In this document: in pieces, positions 29,074 to 38,482 of the stretch | Layout: every line of letters starts with the position of its first letter | Numbering within the stretch: position 1 is the stretch's first letter | From: Rhodospirillales bacterium Ga0074136 | Lineage (GTDB): Bacteria > Pseudomonadota > Alphaproteobacteria > Acetobacterales > Acetobacteraceae | Assembly: GCA_001464375.1 (NCBI GenBank) | Contig: LNEW01000186.1 | Span: forward strand, 1-64,000 | Length of the DNA stretch: 64,000 bases | Direction: 5' to 3' | Translations under genes and position numbers: made by a program | The notes under the pieces: generated by a model | What the model was told of the DNA's origin: nothing | The model's database searches: none | What the model saw: the letters and a program-made list of their open reading frames with translations, nothing else

Positions 29074-30654
29074 TCAGCGCGCCGGGCGAACGCCCATCGC
29101 GATGGTGCGCTCATCCATCCGCGGATCATGCGTGAGCCCGCGGCGCACCGCCCAGGTGTTGATGTACTGCACCAGCTGGATCACCGGTTCTTCCTGCGCG
29201 AACAGCTCCACCGCCTCCTGCCAGATCGCCTCGCGCCGCTCGTCGTCTAGCGTGGCGGACCCGCGCGCGGCCAGCGCATCGAAAGCCGGCGAGGAGAAAC
29301 GCGCATTGTTGTTCGCCCCGGTCAGCAGCTGCCGGTTGTTGGTGGCGATGGTGTTGACCAGGAAGTTCGACCCCTCGCCGGTCGAACTGCCCCAGGCGGC
29401 CATCTGCAGGGTGTATTCGATGCGCGCGCGGCGCGGCACGAAGGCGGTCCAGGGCAGGGCGTCGATCTGGGTGCGCACGCCGATGCGCGTCCACATCTGG
29501 CCGATCGCCTGGGTCAGCCGTGCGTCATTCGGCCAGCGATCATTCGGGGTATGGACCGTCACGCGAAAGCCGTTGGGGTAGCCGGCCTCGGCCAGCAGAC
29601 GGCGCGCGCCGTCGGGGTCGTAGGCGCGCGGGCGGACGCGCGGATTGTAGCCGAAGGCCCCTTCCGGCAGCCATTGCGCGGTCGCGGTCGCGGCCCCTTC
29701 CATCACCTGGTCCACCAGCGCCTGGCGGTTGATCGCCATCGACAGCGCGCGGCGCACGCGCACATCCTTGAAGGGGTTCACAGCCAGCGGCTGGCCGGCA
29801 TTGTCGGTGACCAGCGGCGTGCCGCCGTCGCGCGTGTAGTCCGGCGCCATGTAGACGGTGCGCAGGGACGGGATCTCGGTGACCGTCACGCGGTTGTCGC
29901 GGCGCAGCCGCGCGAGGTCGGACGTCGGCACCTGCTCGATCAGGTCGAGGTCGCCCGCCAGCAGCGCCGCGGTGCGTGCCGCATCATTGTTGACGATGCG
30001 ATAGGACACCCGCGCCCAGGGTTCCGCACCACCGAAATACGCATCGTTGCGGGTCATCTCGATCCGGTCGCCGGAGCGGTACGAGACCAGCCGATAGGGC
30101 CCTGTGCCGATGGCCGCGCGGCCCGAGTTGAAATCCTCGGTCGCGGCACCCTCGGCCGCGTGGCGCGAGATGATGGAGACCGACGCGAGGTCGAGCGGCA
30201 TCAACGGATGCGGCGCGCGGGTGTGCAGGCGGAGGGTCAGCGGATCCACCACCTCGACCCGCTCGATCGCGCGCAGGAAGCCCTGGAAGCCGCCGGGGCT
30301 GTTCGCCACGTTCGGCACGCGGGAGAAGGTGAAGACCACGTCGTCGGCGGTGAACGGCCGCCCGTCATGCCAGGTGACGTTGGGCCGCAGCTTGAATTCC
30401 CACACCCTCTCCGAGACCACGCGCCAGGATTCCGCCAGCGACGGCCGCGGACGGGCGCGTCCGTCGCGTTCCACAAGCCGGTCGAAGATGTGCATGGTGA
30501 GCGCGTTGTTCGGCCCGACATTGTGGAAATGCGGGTCGATGGTGGTGACCGGCGCGGCGGAGCCGAGCGTCAGCGTCTGCGCGCCGGCGGGCGCGGCGGC
30601 GAGAAGGGCGGCGAAGCCGAGGGCAGCGGCGGCGGATCGGTTCCGGCGGGGCAT
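29074..30654 (-). CDS. ABC transporter solute-binding protein, family 5 (peptide/nickel type)
   Basis: The 526-residue product has a signal peptide (AAAALGFAALLAAAPAGAQ) and then the extracytoplasmic solute-binding fold of the DppA/OppA family: TIDPHFHNVGPNNALTMHI, FKLRPNVTWHDGRPFTADD, and VRRALSMAINRQALVDQVM. Such proteins deliver peptides, glutathione or other solutes to an ABC permease. No permease or ATPase gene is adjacent, so it is an orphan. GGAGAGAG precedes the ATG at 30654, which was preferred over a start 20 codons upstream. Confidence 0.93.
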   Translation of the reverse strand: MPRRNRSAAAALGFAALLAAAPAGAQTLTLGSAAPVTTIDPHFHNVGPNNALTMHIFDRLVERDGRARPRPSLAESWRVVSERVWEFKLRPNVTWHDGRPFTADDVVFTFSRVPNVANSPGGFQGFLRAIERVEVVDPLTLRLHTRAPHPLMPLDLASVSIISRHAAEGAATEDFNSGRAAIGTGPYRLVSYRSGDRIEMTRNDAYFGGAEPWARVSYRIVNNDAARTAALLAGDLDLIEQVPTSDLARLRRDNRVTVTEIPSLRTVYMAPDYTRDGGTPLVTDNAGQPLAVNPFKDVRVRRALSMAINRQALVDQVMEGAATATAQWLPEGAFGYNPRVRPRAYDPDGARRLLAEAGYPNGFRVTVHTPNDRWPNDARLTQAIGQMWTRIGVRTQIDALPWTAFVPRRARIEYTLQMAAWGSSTGEGSNFLVNTIATNNRQLLTGANNNARFSSPAFDALAARGSATLDDERREAIWQEAVELFAQEEPVIQLVQYINTWAVRRGLTHDPRMDERTIAMGVRPAR

Positions 30655-30746
30655 GGGGCTCTCTCCTATTCCTGGCTCCGGCATCTGCGCGCCGGGTTTC
30701 CACGATGGTGCCACGGTTGCCCGGCGGAGTCGCGCCCCCTGGCGTG

Positions 30747-32378
30747 TCAGGGCAGCGGCACCCCCGGCGCGGGCCTGGAGAGCAGGATGCCCACGAGGCC
30801 GGCTGCCGCGTCGCCCGGCAGGATCGTCACGCGCAGCGCCGCCGTCGCCTCCGGCAGATCCAGCATGAGGTCCGGCGCATGATCCATCCGGCCTTCGTGC
30901 AGCACGGCCTCATTGCCGTGCGTCACGATGAAGGGCAGGGCCGGCAGCGCGGCACCCGGCAGCGGCAGGAAGCGCAGGCGCCAGACCCCCGGCGCGACAT
31001 CGGCAAAGGCGCCGTGCGCGCGGTGTGCCGGTCCGCCCACCGCCGCCGGCTCGACCCAGATCGCGGCGAAGCCGTCGGGCGTCAGCCGCGGCATGGCGAA
31101 GGGGCGCGCATAGTCCAGGTCCTCGGGGTCGAGCACCAGCACCTCCTGCCCGGTGATGCGCTCGGCCTGGGCGGTCAGGTGCGGCAGGCGGAGCTGGCGC
31201 CCGCGCAGCGGCCGTTCCGACCAGACGATGCCGCCGTCATGGGCCTGCCTGTCCCACAGCGTCCGCAACCGGAAGGCAGGCTTGGGCGACCCCGCGAGGT
31301 GCAGCATCCAGCCGCAGCGCCAATCCCCCGGCACCCCATTGCCGGGAATGAAGTTGAATTCCGGCGGCAGGAAGCGGATCGGGTGGCCGCCGCGGCGCAC
31401 GGCGACGTTGATCAGGTTCTGCTCGATCAGGCTGCCGGCGGAGATGCCCCGGCCGAGGTCCCGCAGCAGGTGATGATGCGCCCGCGACAGCACCATCATC
31501 CCCGCATTGAAGTAGTCCGCCGGCGCGAAGGCCGGGCCGCCGAACATCGCGGTGGCTTCCGCGGTCAGCGCGGTACGGTCCGTCCGCGACCCTTCGGGGA
31601 AGACGCCGACGCTGCCGGGCGGGACCACCGCGAACAGGTCCGGGCAATGCGGGCGCAGGACGATGTCCGTGTCCAGCAGGATGAAGCGGTCATACTCGGC
31701 GGCGACCTCGGCGGCGGCAGCCTTGACCAGCGGCAAGGGCAGCGCGCCCGCGTCGCGCACCAGGCGGAGCTCGGCGCCGATCGCTTCTGCATAGGCCCTG
31801 ATTCCGTGGCCGGTGATGGCCCATTCCGCCTCGATCTGCGCCCCGACGATCACGACGATGATCGCGCGCCGGCCTTCGGCTTGGGGCAGCGGCGCGGCGA
31901 AGCGGCGCGGGCGCAGGGCGACCAGGCCGTCCTGCACCGCCAGGAGGTCGAAGGTGGTGGCCAAGCGCCCGGCCGCTTCGGCGCCCACATTCGCCAGCAG
32001 CAGCATGCCGCCGGGGTCGATCAGCGCCGGCGCCGCCGTCGCCGCCGCAAGGCCGAGCGGGCCGGTCAGCAGCACCACGCCGGCCCGCACGCCGTCATCG
32101 GCCAGCGCCCGCAGCGTGCCCGCGAGATCGGGCTGTGGCGGGCGTATCCGCAGGTGCAGAAGCGGATCCTGCGGCAGCAGCGCCAGCATGTCGCGATGCT
32201 GGATCGGACCCGGGAAGATGCCCATCGCCCCGTCACCGCGGCGCAACCGCGCGGCGCGCAGCAGGGGGCGGATCTGGATGCCGCTCCAGGCGGTGAGGAA
32301 GCGCCGTGCCGACGGCGCATGCCGCGCGGCGAGGCCGGCGATGGCCTCGGCCATCGCAGGCGGCGCGGACTCGCTCAA
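30747..32378 (-). CDS. GT-A type glycosyltransferase-like protein
   Basis: The 543-residue product has a central nucleotide-sugar transferase fold recognised by YDRFILLDTDIVLRPHCPDL (DxD metal-binding motif), then ADYFNAGMMVLSRAHHHLL, EQNLINVAV and LPPEFNFIPGN, an arrangement like GT8/GT-A enzymes. About 180 N-terminal residues resemble a sugar- or SAM-binding Rossmann region without clear motifs, and 120 C-terminal residues are unassigned. The donor and acceptor are unknown. It sits between the solute-binding protein and sdhB, and may be read with sdh because only 16 bases separate it from the sdhB stop. Confidence 0.7.
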   Translation of the reverse strand: MSESAPPAMAEAIAGLAARHAPSARRFLTAWSGIQIRPLLRAARLRRGDGAMGIFPGPIQHRDMLALLPQDPLLHLRIRPPQPDLAGTLRALADDGVRAGVVLLTGPLGLAAATAAPALIDPGGMLLLANVGAEAAGRLATTFDLLAVQDGLVALRPRRFAAPLPQAEGRRAIIVVIVGAQIEAEWAITGHGIRAYAEAIGAELRLVRDAGALPLPLVKAAAAEVAAEYDRFILLDTDIVLRPHCPDLFAVVPPGSVGVFPEGSRTDRTALTAEATAMFGGPAFAPADYFNAGMMVLSRAHHHLLRDLGRGISAGSLIEQNLINVAVRRGGHPIRFLPPEFNFIPGNGVPGDWRCGWMLHLAGSPKPAFRLRTLWDRQAHDGGIVWSERPLRGRQLRLPHLTAQAERITGQEVLVLDPEDLDYARPFAMPRLTPDGFAAIWVEPAAVGGPAHRAHGAFADVAPGVWRLRFLPLPGAALPALPFIVTHGNEAVLHEGRMDHAPDLMLDLPEATAALRVTILPGDAAAGLVGILLSRPAPGVPLP

Positions 32379-32394
32379 GGCCGCGCCGTCCGGT

Positions 32395-33177
32395 TCAGCC
32401 CTGGCGTTCGACCATCAGCTTCTTGATCTCGCCGATCGCCTGCGCCGGGTTCAGCCCCTTCGGGCAGGTGCGCGTGCAATTCATGATGGTGTGGCAGCGA
32501 TAGAGCTTGAACGGGTCTTCCAGCGCATCGAGCCGGTCGCCGGTGGCTTCATCGCGGCTGTCGGCGATCCAGCGATAGGCCTGCAGCAGCACCGCGGGGC
32601 CGAGGTAGCGGTCGCCGTTCCACCAATAGGATGGGCAGGCGGTGGAGCAGCAGAAGCACAGGATGCATTCCCACAGCCCGTCGAGCTTCGCGCGCTCCTC
32701 CTTGGACTGCAGGCGTTCGCCATCGGGCGGCGGGGGCGTGTCGGCCTTCAGCCAGGGCTCGACCGAGCGCAGCTGCGCGTAGATCTGGCTGAGGTCCGGC
32801 ACCAGGTCCTTCACCACCGGCATGTGCGGCAGCGGCGAGATGCGGACGTCGCCGGTGACTTCCTCGATCGGCTTGAGGCAGGCCAGCGTGTTCAGCCCGT
32901 CGATGTTCATCGAGCAGGAGCCGCAGATGCCCTCGCGGCAGGACCGGCGGAAGGTGAGGGTGGAATCGACCTCGTTCTTGATCTTGATGAGGGCGTCCAG
33001 GACCATCGGCCCGCACTGGTCGAGGTCGATGTCGTAGGTGTCGGTGCGCGGATTGGCGCCGCCATCGGGGTCCCAGCGATAGATCTTGAACGACCGCACG
33101 TTCTTCGCGCCGGCAGGCGCGACATGGGTGCGGCCTTCGCCGACGGTGGAGTTCTTGGGAAGCGTGAAGGTGGCCAT
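32395..33177 (-). CDS. sdhB: Succinate dehydrogenase iron-sulfur subunit
   Basis: SdhB carries electrons from the flavoprotein to quinone in complex II. The 260-residue protein contains the [2Fe-2S] ligands in [16 protein letters not shown] and the [4Fe-4S] and [3Fe-4S] ligands in [16 protein letters not shown] and [17 protein letters not shown]. It is the last gene of sdhCDAB, 74 bases after sdhA. Confidence 0.98.
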   Translation of the reverse strand: MATFTLPKNSTVGEGRTHVAPAGAKNVRSFKIYRWDPDGGANPRTDTYDIDLDQCGPMVLDALIKIKNEVDSTLTFRRSCREGICGSCSMNIDGLNTLACLKPIEEVTGDVRISPLPHMPVVKDLVPDLSQIYAQLRSVEPWLKADTPPPPDGERLQSKEERAKLDGLWECILCFCCSTACPSYWWNGDRYLGPAVLLQAYRWIADSRDEATGDRLDALEDPFKLYRCHTIMNCTRTCPKGLNPAQAIGEIKKLMVERQG

Positions 33178-33251
33178 CTTGCTGTCCTTTGGGCCGGCCG
33201 GGCGCGCCTCCGGGGCCTTGCGGCCCCTCCGGCGCTCGGGCGGCCTGGTTC

Positions 33252-35063
33252 CTAGTACACGCGCGCCTTGGGCGGGAAGACCTGCACCTCGTTGGTCAGC
33301 GTGCGCATCTTCACGTCGCGGTAGTCGAGCTTCACCGCGTACCTGTCATCCACGCGCGCCAGCGTGTGCTTCATCCAGTTCTGGTCATCGCGGTCCGGAT
33401 GGTCCTCGTGCGAATGCGCGCCGCGGCTTTCGTGGCGGGCATCGGCGCCATGGATGGTGGTCAGCGCGTTGCCGATCAGGTTGTCGAGTTCCAGCGCCTC
33501 GACCAGGTCGGAGTTCCAGATCAGCGAGCGGTCGGCGATCTTGATGTCGCCATAGCCGGCGGCGACCTTGTCCATCTTCTCGACACCCTCGCGCAGCAGG
33601 TCCGTGGTGCGGAACACCGCGGCATGGGTCTGCATGGCGCGCTGCATGGTCAGGCGCAGGTCGGAGACCGAGGTGCCGCCCTTCGCATTGCGCACGCGGT
33701 CGAAGCGGTCGAGCGACGCCTCGCCGGCCTTGGGCGGCAGCGGCGGCTGGGAGGCGCCGGGGCGGATCGTCTCGGCGGCGCGATGCGCGGCGGCGCGGCC
33801 AAACACCACGAGGTCGAGCAGCGAATTGGTGCCGAGCCGGTTCGCGCCATGCACCGACACGCAGGCTGCCTCGCCCACCGCCATGAGGCCGGGGACCACG
33901 CGGTCCTGGTCCTTCGCGGTCGCGGCCAGCACTTCGCAGTGAATGTTCGTGGGGATGCCGCCCATGTTGTAGTGGACGGTGGGCAGCATCGGGATGGGTT
34001 CCTTCGTCACGTCCACGCCGGCGAAGATCTTCGCCGTCTCGGAGATGCCGGGAAGCCTCTCGTGCAGGATGTCGGCACCCAGGTGCTCAAGGTGCAGGTG
34101 GATGTGGTCCTTGTGGGGGCCGACGCCGCGGCCCTCGCGGATTTCCATCGACATCGCGCGGGAGACGACATCGCGCGACGCCAGGTCCTTGGCCGTCGGC
34201 GCGTAGCGCTCCATGAAGCGCTCGCCCTCGGAATTGGTCAGGTAGCCGCCTTCGCCGCGCGCGCCCTCGGTCACCAGGCAGCCGGAGCCGTAGATGCCGG
34301 TCGGGTGGAACTGCACGAACTCGTTGTCCTGCAGCGGCAGCCCGGCACGCAGCACCATCCCGCCGCCGTCGCCCGTGCAGGTATGCGCGGAGGTGCAGGA
34401 GAAATAGGCGCGCCCGTAGCCGCCCGTGGCGAGCACCACGGTCTGCGCGCGGAAACGGTGGATGCTGCCATCCTCGAGGTTCCAGGCCGTCACGCCGCGG
34501 CACACGCCCTCATCATCCATGATGAGGTCGAGGGCGAAATACTCGACGAAGAACTCGCAGTTATGCTTCAGCGACTGCTGGTACAGCGTGTGCAGGATGG
34601 CGTGGCCGGTGCGGTCGGCCGCGGCACAGGCCCGCATGGCGGGTTCCTTGCCGTAATGCGTCATGTGCCCGCCGAAGGGGCGCTGGTAGATGCGCCCATC
34701 CTCGGTGCGGGAGAACGGCACGCCGTAGTGTTCGAGTTCGATGATCGCCGGCACCGCCTCGCGGCACATGTATTCGATGGCGTCCTGGTCGCCCAGCCAG
34801 TCCGACCCCTTCACGGTGTCGTACATGTGCCAGCGCCAGTCATCCTCGCCCATGTTGCCGAGCGCGGCGCCGACGCCGCCCTGGGCGGCGACCGTGTGGC
34901 TGCGCGTGGGGAACACCTTGGTGATGCAGGCGGTCTTGAGTCCCGCCGCGCCCATGCCGAAGGTGGCGCGGAGGCCCGCGCCGCCCGCCCCCACCACCAC
35001 CACGTCGTAGGTGTGGTCCACAATGCGGTAGGCGCCGCTGGAAGGCTTGCTGATCGCGTTCAT
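33252..35063 (-). CDS. sdhA: Succinate dehydrogenase flavoprotein subunit
   Basis: SdhA oxidises succinate to fumarate with covalently bound FAD. The 603-residue product has the dinucleotide-binding [17 protein letters not shown], the FAD-attachment histidine region ([18 protein letters not shown]), the catalytic RxxR region later in the chain, and [14 protein letters not shown]. It lies between sdhD and sdhB with about 100 bases of non-coding DNA before it. Confidence 0.98.
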   Translation of the reverse strand: MNAISKPSSGAYRIVDHTYDVVVVGAGGAGLRATFGMGAAGLKTACITKVFPTRSHTVAAQGGVGAALGNMGEDDWRWHMYDTVKGSDWLGDQDAIEYMCREAVPAIIELEHYGVPFSRTEDGRIYQRPFGGHMTHYGKEPAMRACAAADRTGHAILHTLYQQSLKHNCEFFVEYFALDLIMDDEGVCRGVTAWNLEDGSIHRFRAQTVVLATGGYGRAYFSCTSAHTCTGDGGGMVLRAGLPLQDNEFVQFHPTGIYGSGCLVTEGARGEGGYLTNSEGERFMERYAPTAKDLASRDVVSRAMSMEIREGRGVGPHKDHIHLHLEHLGADILHERLPGISETAKIFAGVDVTKEPIPMLPTVHYNMGGIPTNIHCEVLAATAKDQDRVVPGLMAVGEAACVSVHGANRLGTNSLLDLVVFGRAAAHRAAETIRPGASQPPLPPKAGEASLDRFDRVRNAKGGTSVSDLRLTMQRAMQTHAAVFRTTDLLREGVEKMDKVAAGYGDIKIADRSLIWNSDLVEALELDNLIGNALTTIHGADARHESRGAHSHEDHPDRDDQNWMKHTLARVDDRYAVKLDYRDVKMRTLTNEVQVFPPKARVY

Positions 35064-35163
35064 CGCACCCGTCTCATCCGTTCCGCGCGGTGGGGAAGCT
35101 GCCCTCCGGACCGCGTCATGTCCTCATGCCAAGTGGGCTCTCGCCGGCATCCTGCCAGGGGCG

Positions 35164-35556
35164 TCAGACCGCGATCCGCAGGACGGCGAGCGACGCCGCC
35201 AACCACAGCAGCGCGCAGATGCCCTTGATCGCCAGCAGCCAGCCCATCCGCGCCGTCTCGCCGCGCACGTAATCCTCGATCACCACCTGCAGGCCGGACG
35301 CGGTGTGGTGGAACGCCGCCGCCAGGAAGGCCAGCAGCAGCACGGCATTGAACGGGCGACCGATCCAGGCGGTCGCCTCGTGCCAGGTGCTGTCGGGCAT
35401 CCGTGCCAGGCCGAACACCAGCCAGATCGTCAACGGCAGCAGGGCCACCGAGGTGACGCGCTGCATCCACCAATGATGCGTGCCGCCCTTGGCCGAGCCC
35501 ATGCCGCGGGCGCGGCCGAGCGGGGAACGAAGCGTGCGGAGCGTGGGCTGGGACAT
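35164..35556 (-). CDS. sdhD: Succinate dehydrogenase membrane anchor SdhD
   Basis: This 130-residue protein has three membrane helices and the conserved haem/quinone-region sequence AAFHHTASGLQVVIEDYV. The start MSQPTLRTLRSPLGRARG, twelve codons inside the open frame, is typical and lies five bases after the sdhC stop. It anchors the SdhAB dimer with SdhC. Confidence 0.94.
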   Translation of the reverse strand: MSQPTLRTLRSPLGRARGMGSAKGGTHHWWMQRVTSVALLPLTIWLVFGLARMPDSTWHEATAWIGRPFNAVLLLAFLAAAFHHTASGLQVVIEDYVRGETARMGWLLAIKGICALLWLAASLAVLRIAV

Positions 35557-35561
35557 CGCGC

Positions 35562-36008
35562 TCAGATCCAGGTGATCAGCAGGACCAGCCACGTCAGCGC
35601 TGTCAGCGCCGCGGTACCGATCAGCACCGCACGGCCGGTCATGTAGGTGGTCGGCAGGTCATACCCGCGGCCGCTGTCCCAATACAGGTGCCGCAGCCCG
35701 GCCAGCGTGTGGTACCAGACTACCGCCGTCAGGGCCATCAGGCCGAGGATCCCGAAGAAGGACCCGAAGAACCACTGCACGCCGTTGAACGATGCCTCGC
35801 CGGCCGCCGCCGCAGTCAGCCACCACACCAGGAAAACCATGCCCACCGACCACACCACGCCGGTGATGCGATGCGTGATCGACAGCGCGCTGGTGAGCTG
35901 CAGCATGTCGTAGGCTTGCAGGTGCGGCGACAGCGGACGACGCACGAGCGTGCCGTCCGAACGGCGGCCGACCATCACGGCCTCCCGCACATCGGTGGTC
36001 TTGGACAT
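35562..36008 (-). CDS. sdhC: Succinate dehydrogenase cytochrome b556 subunit
   Basis: The 148-residue product contains RPLSPHLQAYDMLQLTSALS and SITHRITGVVWSVGMVF, the SdhC signature with the haem-ligand histidine region, and three membrane helices ending LTALTWLVLLITWI. It is the first gene of sdhCDAB and follows a plausible sigma-70 promoter. Confidence 0.95.
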   Translation of the reverse strand: MSKTTDVREAVMVGRRSDGTLVRRPLSPHLQAYDMLQLTSALSITHRITGVVWSVGMVFLVWWLTAAAAGEASFNGVQWFFGSFFGILGLMALTAVVWYHTLAGLRHLYWDSGRGYDLPTTYMTGRAVLIGTAALTALTWLVLLITWI

Positions 36009-36076
36009 GGGTCCGAACTCCAGGCGGCCGCTTGCCCCGTCCCCGTATCGGGGGCTGTCGGCCTTGATCGGGCGCC

Positions 36077-36106
36077 TTTGTATGGTGCGGCGCGGCGGAG
36101 CGTCAA
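36077..36106 (-). promoter_or_regulatory. Candidate sigma-70 promoter of sdhCDAB
   Basis: On the minus strand TTGACG (36101-36106) is followed after 17-18 bases of GC-rich spacer by ATACAA/TACAAA (36077-36083). This fits a -35/-10 pair and would start transcription near 36070, giving a leader of about 60 bases before sdhC. It is judged by eye only. Confidence 0.45.
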
Positions 36107-36182
36107 ATCGCCGCGGTCCATTGGTCGTGTCGCGGTTCGGCGGTGACCGCGGGGCCTGCGCGCGAACCGGGACGCCGGGCGG

Positions 36183-36411
36183 CTATTCGATGCGGAGGCG
36201 GACGTCGCGCTCGCCGCGCCGGCCCTGGTTGTCGGCGATGGACCGCAGGATGCGGTGCTGCCCGGCCAGGATCCAGGATCCGATCACCGGATACCGCCCG
36301 CCGAAGACCGCCAGTCCGCGTATTCCTGCCGGACCCGCTGCTGGCCGGCATGGGGGCCGTCGGTGGCGATCCCGGGGGCGGCGATGTTCGCACCCATGAT
36401 GGCCCGCGCCA
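36183..36411 (-). pseudogene. Decayed C-terminal fragment of a glutathionylspermidine-synthase-type ATP-grasp protein
   Basis: On the minus strand one frame reads GANIAAPGIATDGP, HAGQQRVRQEYAD, then a single missing base moves to a second frame that reads LAVFGGRYPVIGSWILAGQ and ends at a stop at 36183. The combined pattern (GAN...DGP...VRQEY...GGRYPVIGSW) matches, from memory, the last part of the glutathionylspermidine synthase family. The rest of the gene is absent, and the fragment lacks the normal GIRED ending. It is therefore a truncated, frameshifted remnant located upstream of sdhC. A homology search would settle the identity. Confidence 0.55.
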
Positions 36412-36498
36412 TGTCATGGATGAAAGTTGCGCCCGGGTGGCGTTGACGGCAAAGCCCTCCGCGCCCAGCGTTGTGATGCCTTTCACACGAGCGCCGCG

Positions 36499-37722
36499 AT
36501 GACCGCCCCCGCTACCCCGCTGACCGGCCAGGACGCCCGGATCATCGCGTTGATCGGGACGGGGCACTTCCTGTCGCATTTCTATGTCCTGACGCTGCCG
36601 CCGCTGTTCCTGCTGTGGCGCGATGAATTCGGGGTGTCCTTCGCCGAGCTCGGCCTCGCGATGGCGCTGATGTCGGGCACCACGGCCCTGTTGCAGACCC
36701 CGGTCGGCTTCATGGTCGACAAGCACGGCGCGCGGCCCTTCCTCGTGGGCGGCACGCTGCTGATGGCGCTGTCGATCGCCGCCATGGCCTTCGCGCCGGG
36801 CATCTGGGCGATCTGGCTGCTGGCGATCCTGTCGGGCGTGGGCAACAGCGTCATCCACCCGGCGGACTACGCGATCCTGGCCGGGTCGATCGACAAGTCG
36901 CGCATGGGCCGTGCCTTCTCGCTGCACACCTTCACCGGGAACCTCGGCTTTGCGCTGGCGCCGCCGGTGGTGGCGCTGCTGGCGGCTGCGATGGGCTGGC
37001 GCGGAGCGCTGCTGCTGGTCGGGCTGCTGGGCGTGCCGGTGGTCGCCGCCATCCTGGTGCAGTCGCGCATCCTGCGCGACCAGGTGAAGCCGGCCAAGAC
37101 CGGCGACGAGCCATCCGGGCGGCAGGTCCTGCTGTCGCGCCCGATCCTGCTGTTCTTCGGGTTCTTCATGCTGTCGTCCATGGCGGGGTCGGGCATCCAG
37201 GCCTTCGTCATCACCGTGCTGGGCAAGCTGTGGGGCACGCCGGTCGCCGTCGCGTCGATGGTGCTGACCGGCTACATGGTGGGGGCAACCGCGGGGACGC
37301 TGGTGGGCGGCTGGGTCGTGGACCGCAGCAAGCGCAACCTGATTGGCTTCGTGGTGGTGCTGACCGGTGTCGCGATCGCCATGATCCTGGCGCTCGGCCT
37401 GCTGCCCATCCCCGAACTGCTGCTGCCTGTGGTGGGGCTGATCGGCGGGTTGGCGCTGGGGTCTTCGCGCACGCCGCGCGACGTCATGCTGAAGGACGCG
37501 GCGCCGCCGGGGCAGGTGGGCAAGGTGTTCGGCTTCGTTTCGTCCGGTTTGCCGCTGGGCGGGGCAATCACGCCGGTGCCGCTCGGCTTCATCATCGACA
37601 TGGGGTATCCGCAGCTGGTGCTGCCGGTGGTGGCGGGGCTGCTGGCGCTGTCGTTGCTGTGCGCGGGGTCCGCCCAGGCCGAGGCGCGCAGCCGCCGCGC
37701 CGCGCCGGCGCCGGCCGAATGA
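36499..37722 (+). CDS. Major facilitator superfamily transporter
   Basis: The 407-residue protein has twelve membrane segments and MFS signatures such as GFMVDKHGARPFLVGGTLLM between helices 2 and 3 and VGGWVVDRSKRNLIGF in the second half. It opens GHFLSHFYVLTLPPLFLLWR, which is seen in fosmidomycin-resistance-like (Fsr) and related MFS proteins. The substrate is unknown. The ATG at 36499 was chosen because it precedes the first helix closely; the open frame extends 24 codons further upstream. It is not obviously in an operon. Confidence 0.9.
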   Translation: MTAPATPLTGQDARIIALIGTGHFLSHFYVLTLPPLFLLWRDEFGVSFAELGLAMALMSGTTALLQTPVGFMVDKHGARPFLVGGTLLMALSIAAMAFAPGIWAIWLLAILSGVGNSVIHPADYAILAGSIDKSRMGRAFSLHTFTGNLGFALAPPVVALLAAAMGWRGALLLVGLLGVPVVAAILVQSRILRDQVKPAKTGDEPSGRQVLLSRPILLFFGFFMLSSMAGSGIQAFVITVLGKLWGTPVAVASMVLTGYMVGATAGTLVGGWVVDRSKRNLIGFVVVLTGVAIAMILALGLLPIPELLLPVVGLIGGLALGSSRTPRDVMLKDAAPPGQVGKVFGFVSSGLPLGGAITPVPLGFIIDMGYPQLVLPVVAGLLALSLLCAGSAQAEARSRRAAPAPAE

Positions 37723-37804
37723 GGCCGGCAAGACGTCCCGATGGCCCGTTCGTCGGGACGGCGCGGGGTGGGCGTGGCCGCTGCGCGCAAGACCAGGACT
37801 TTTC

Positions 37805-38482
37805 ATGGCTGGCCGGCGTGCGGCGCCCCCGGCCGGCGTGACCTATTTCGACGACCTGCTGGCCGCGCTGACCTGGGCGGCGGTGGCGGTGCTGGCGGTG
37901 GCGGGCGCGCTGAGTGCGTCGCGCAAGCAGCTCGATCCGGTCGGCTTCATCCTGATCGCCTGCCTGTGCGCCTTCGGTGGCGGGACGGTGCGCGACCTGA
38001 TCCTGGGCGCGCCGGTGTTCTGGCTGGCGGTGCCGGGCATGGTGGCGCTGGCGGCGGGCCTGGCGCTGGCCGTGTTCTTCACCGCGCACCTGGTGGAACG
38101 CCGTTTCGTGGCGTTGTTGTGGGCGGATGCCGTGGGGCTCGGCCTGTTCGCCGTGCTGGGGGCGGACGCGGCGCTGCGGGCCGGCGCCAGCCCTTGGGTG
38201 GCGGTGCTCATGGGCATCATCACAGCGACCTTCGGCGGCGTGCTGCGCGACATCGTCTGCGCCGAGGTGCCGCTGATCCTGCGGCGCGAAATCTACGCTA
38301 CCGCGGCCGCGCTCGGCGCCGTGGCGTTCATCCTGCTGCACGAGGGCGGGGCCAGCCGCAGCATGGCGATCTCGGCCGGCGGGCTGCTTGCCTTCGTCGC
38401 GCGCGCGGCCGCGATCCTGACCGGCTGGTCGCTGCCGGCCTATCGCGCCCGGCCCGGGCGCGACTACCCCGACAGGCGATGA
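37805..38482 (+). CDS. Trimeric intracellular cation channel (TRIC/UPF0126) family protein
   Basis: The 225-residue protein contains two copies of the family repeat, each with a glycine-rich kink: LCAFGGGTVRDLILGAPVFW and TATFGGVLRDIVCAEVPLIL, plus about seven membrane helices. Bacterial members such as YicG form cation channels. The last bases overlap the start of the EamA gene (ATGA). Confidence 0.92.
   Translation: MAGRRAAPPAGVTYFDDLLAALTWAAVAVLAVAGALSASRKQLDPVGFILIACLCAFGGGTVRDLILGAPVFWLAVPGMVALAAGLALAVFFTAHLVERRFVALLWADAVGLGLFAVLGADAALRAGASPWVAVLMGIITATFGGVLRDIVCAEVPLILRREIYATAAALGAVAFILLHEGGASRSMAISAGGLLAFVARAAAILTGWSLPAYRARPGRDYPDRR

Noticed and set aside
32395-36008. Possible nitrate/fumarate reductase instead of succinate dehydrogenase
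   Set aside because: Order CDAB with two small membrane anchors and the SdhC/SdhD signatures point to succinate dehydrogenase in an aerobe.
36103-37806. Minus-strand frame of 567 residues opposite the MFS gene
   Set aside because: It spans two unrelated regions, is rich in His/Gln/Arg and is the shadow of the transporter; only the 36183-36411 part shows real homology, and that is in other frames.
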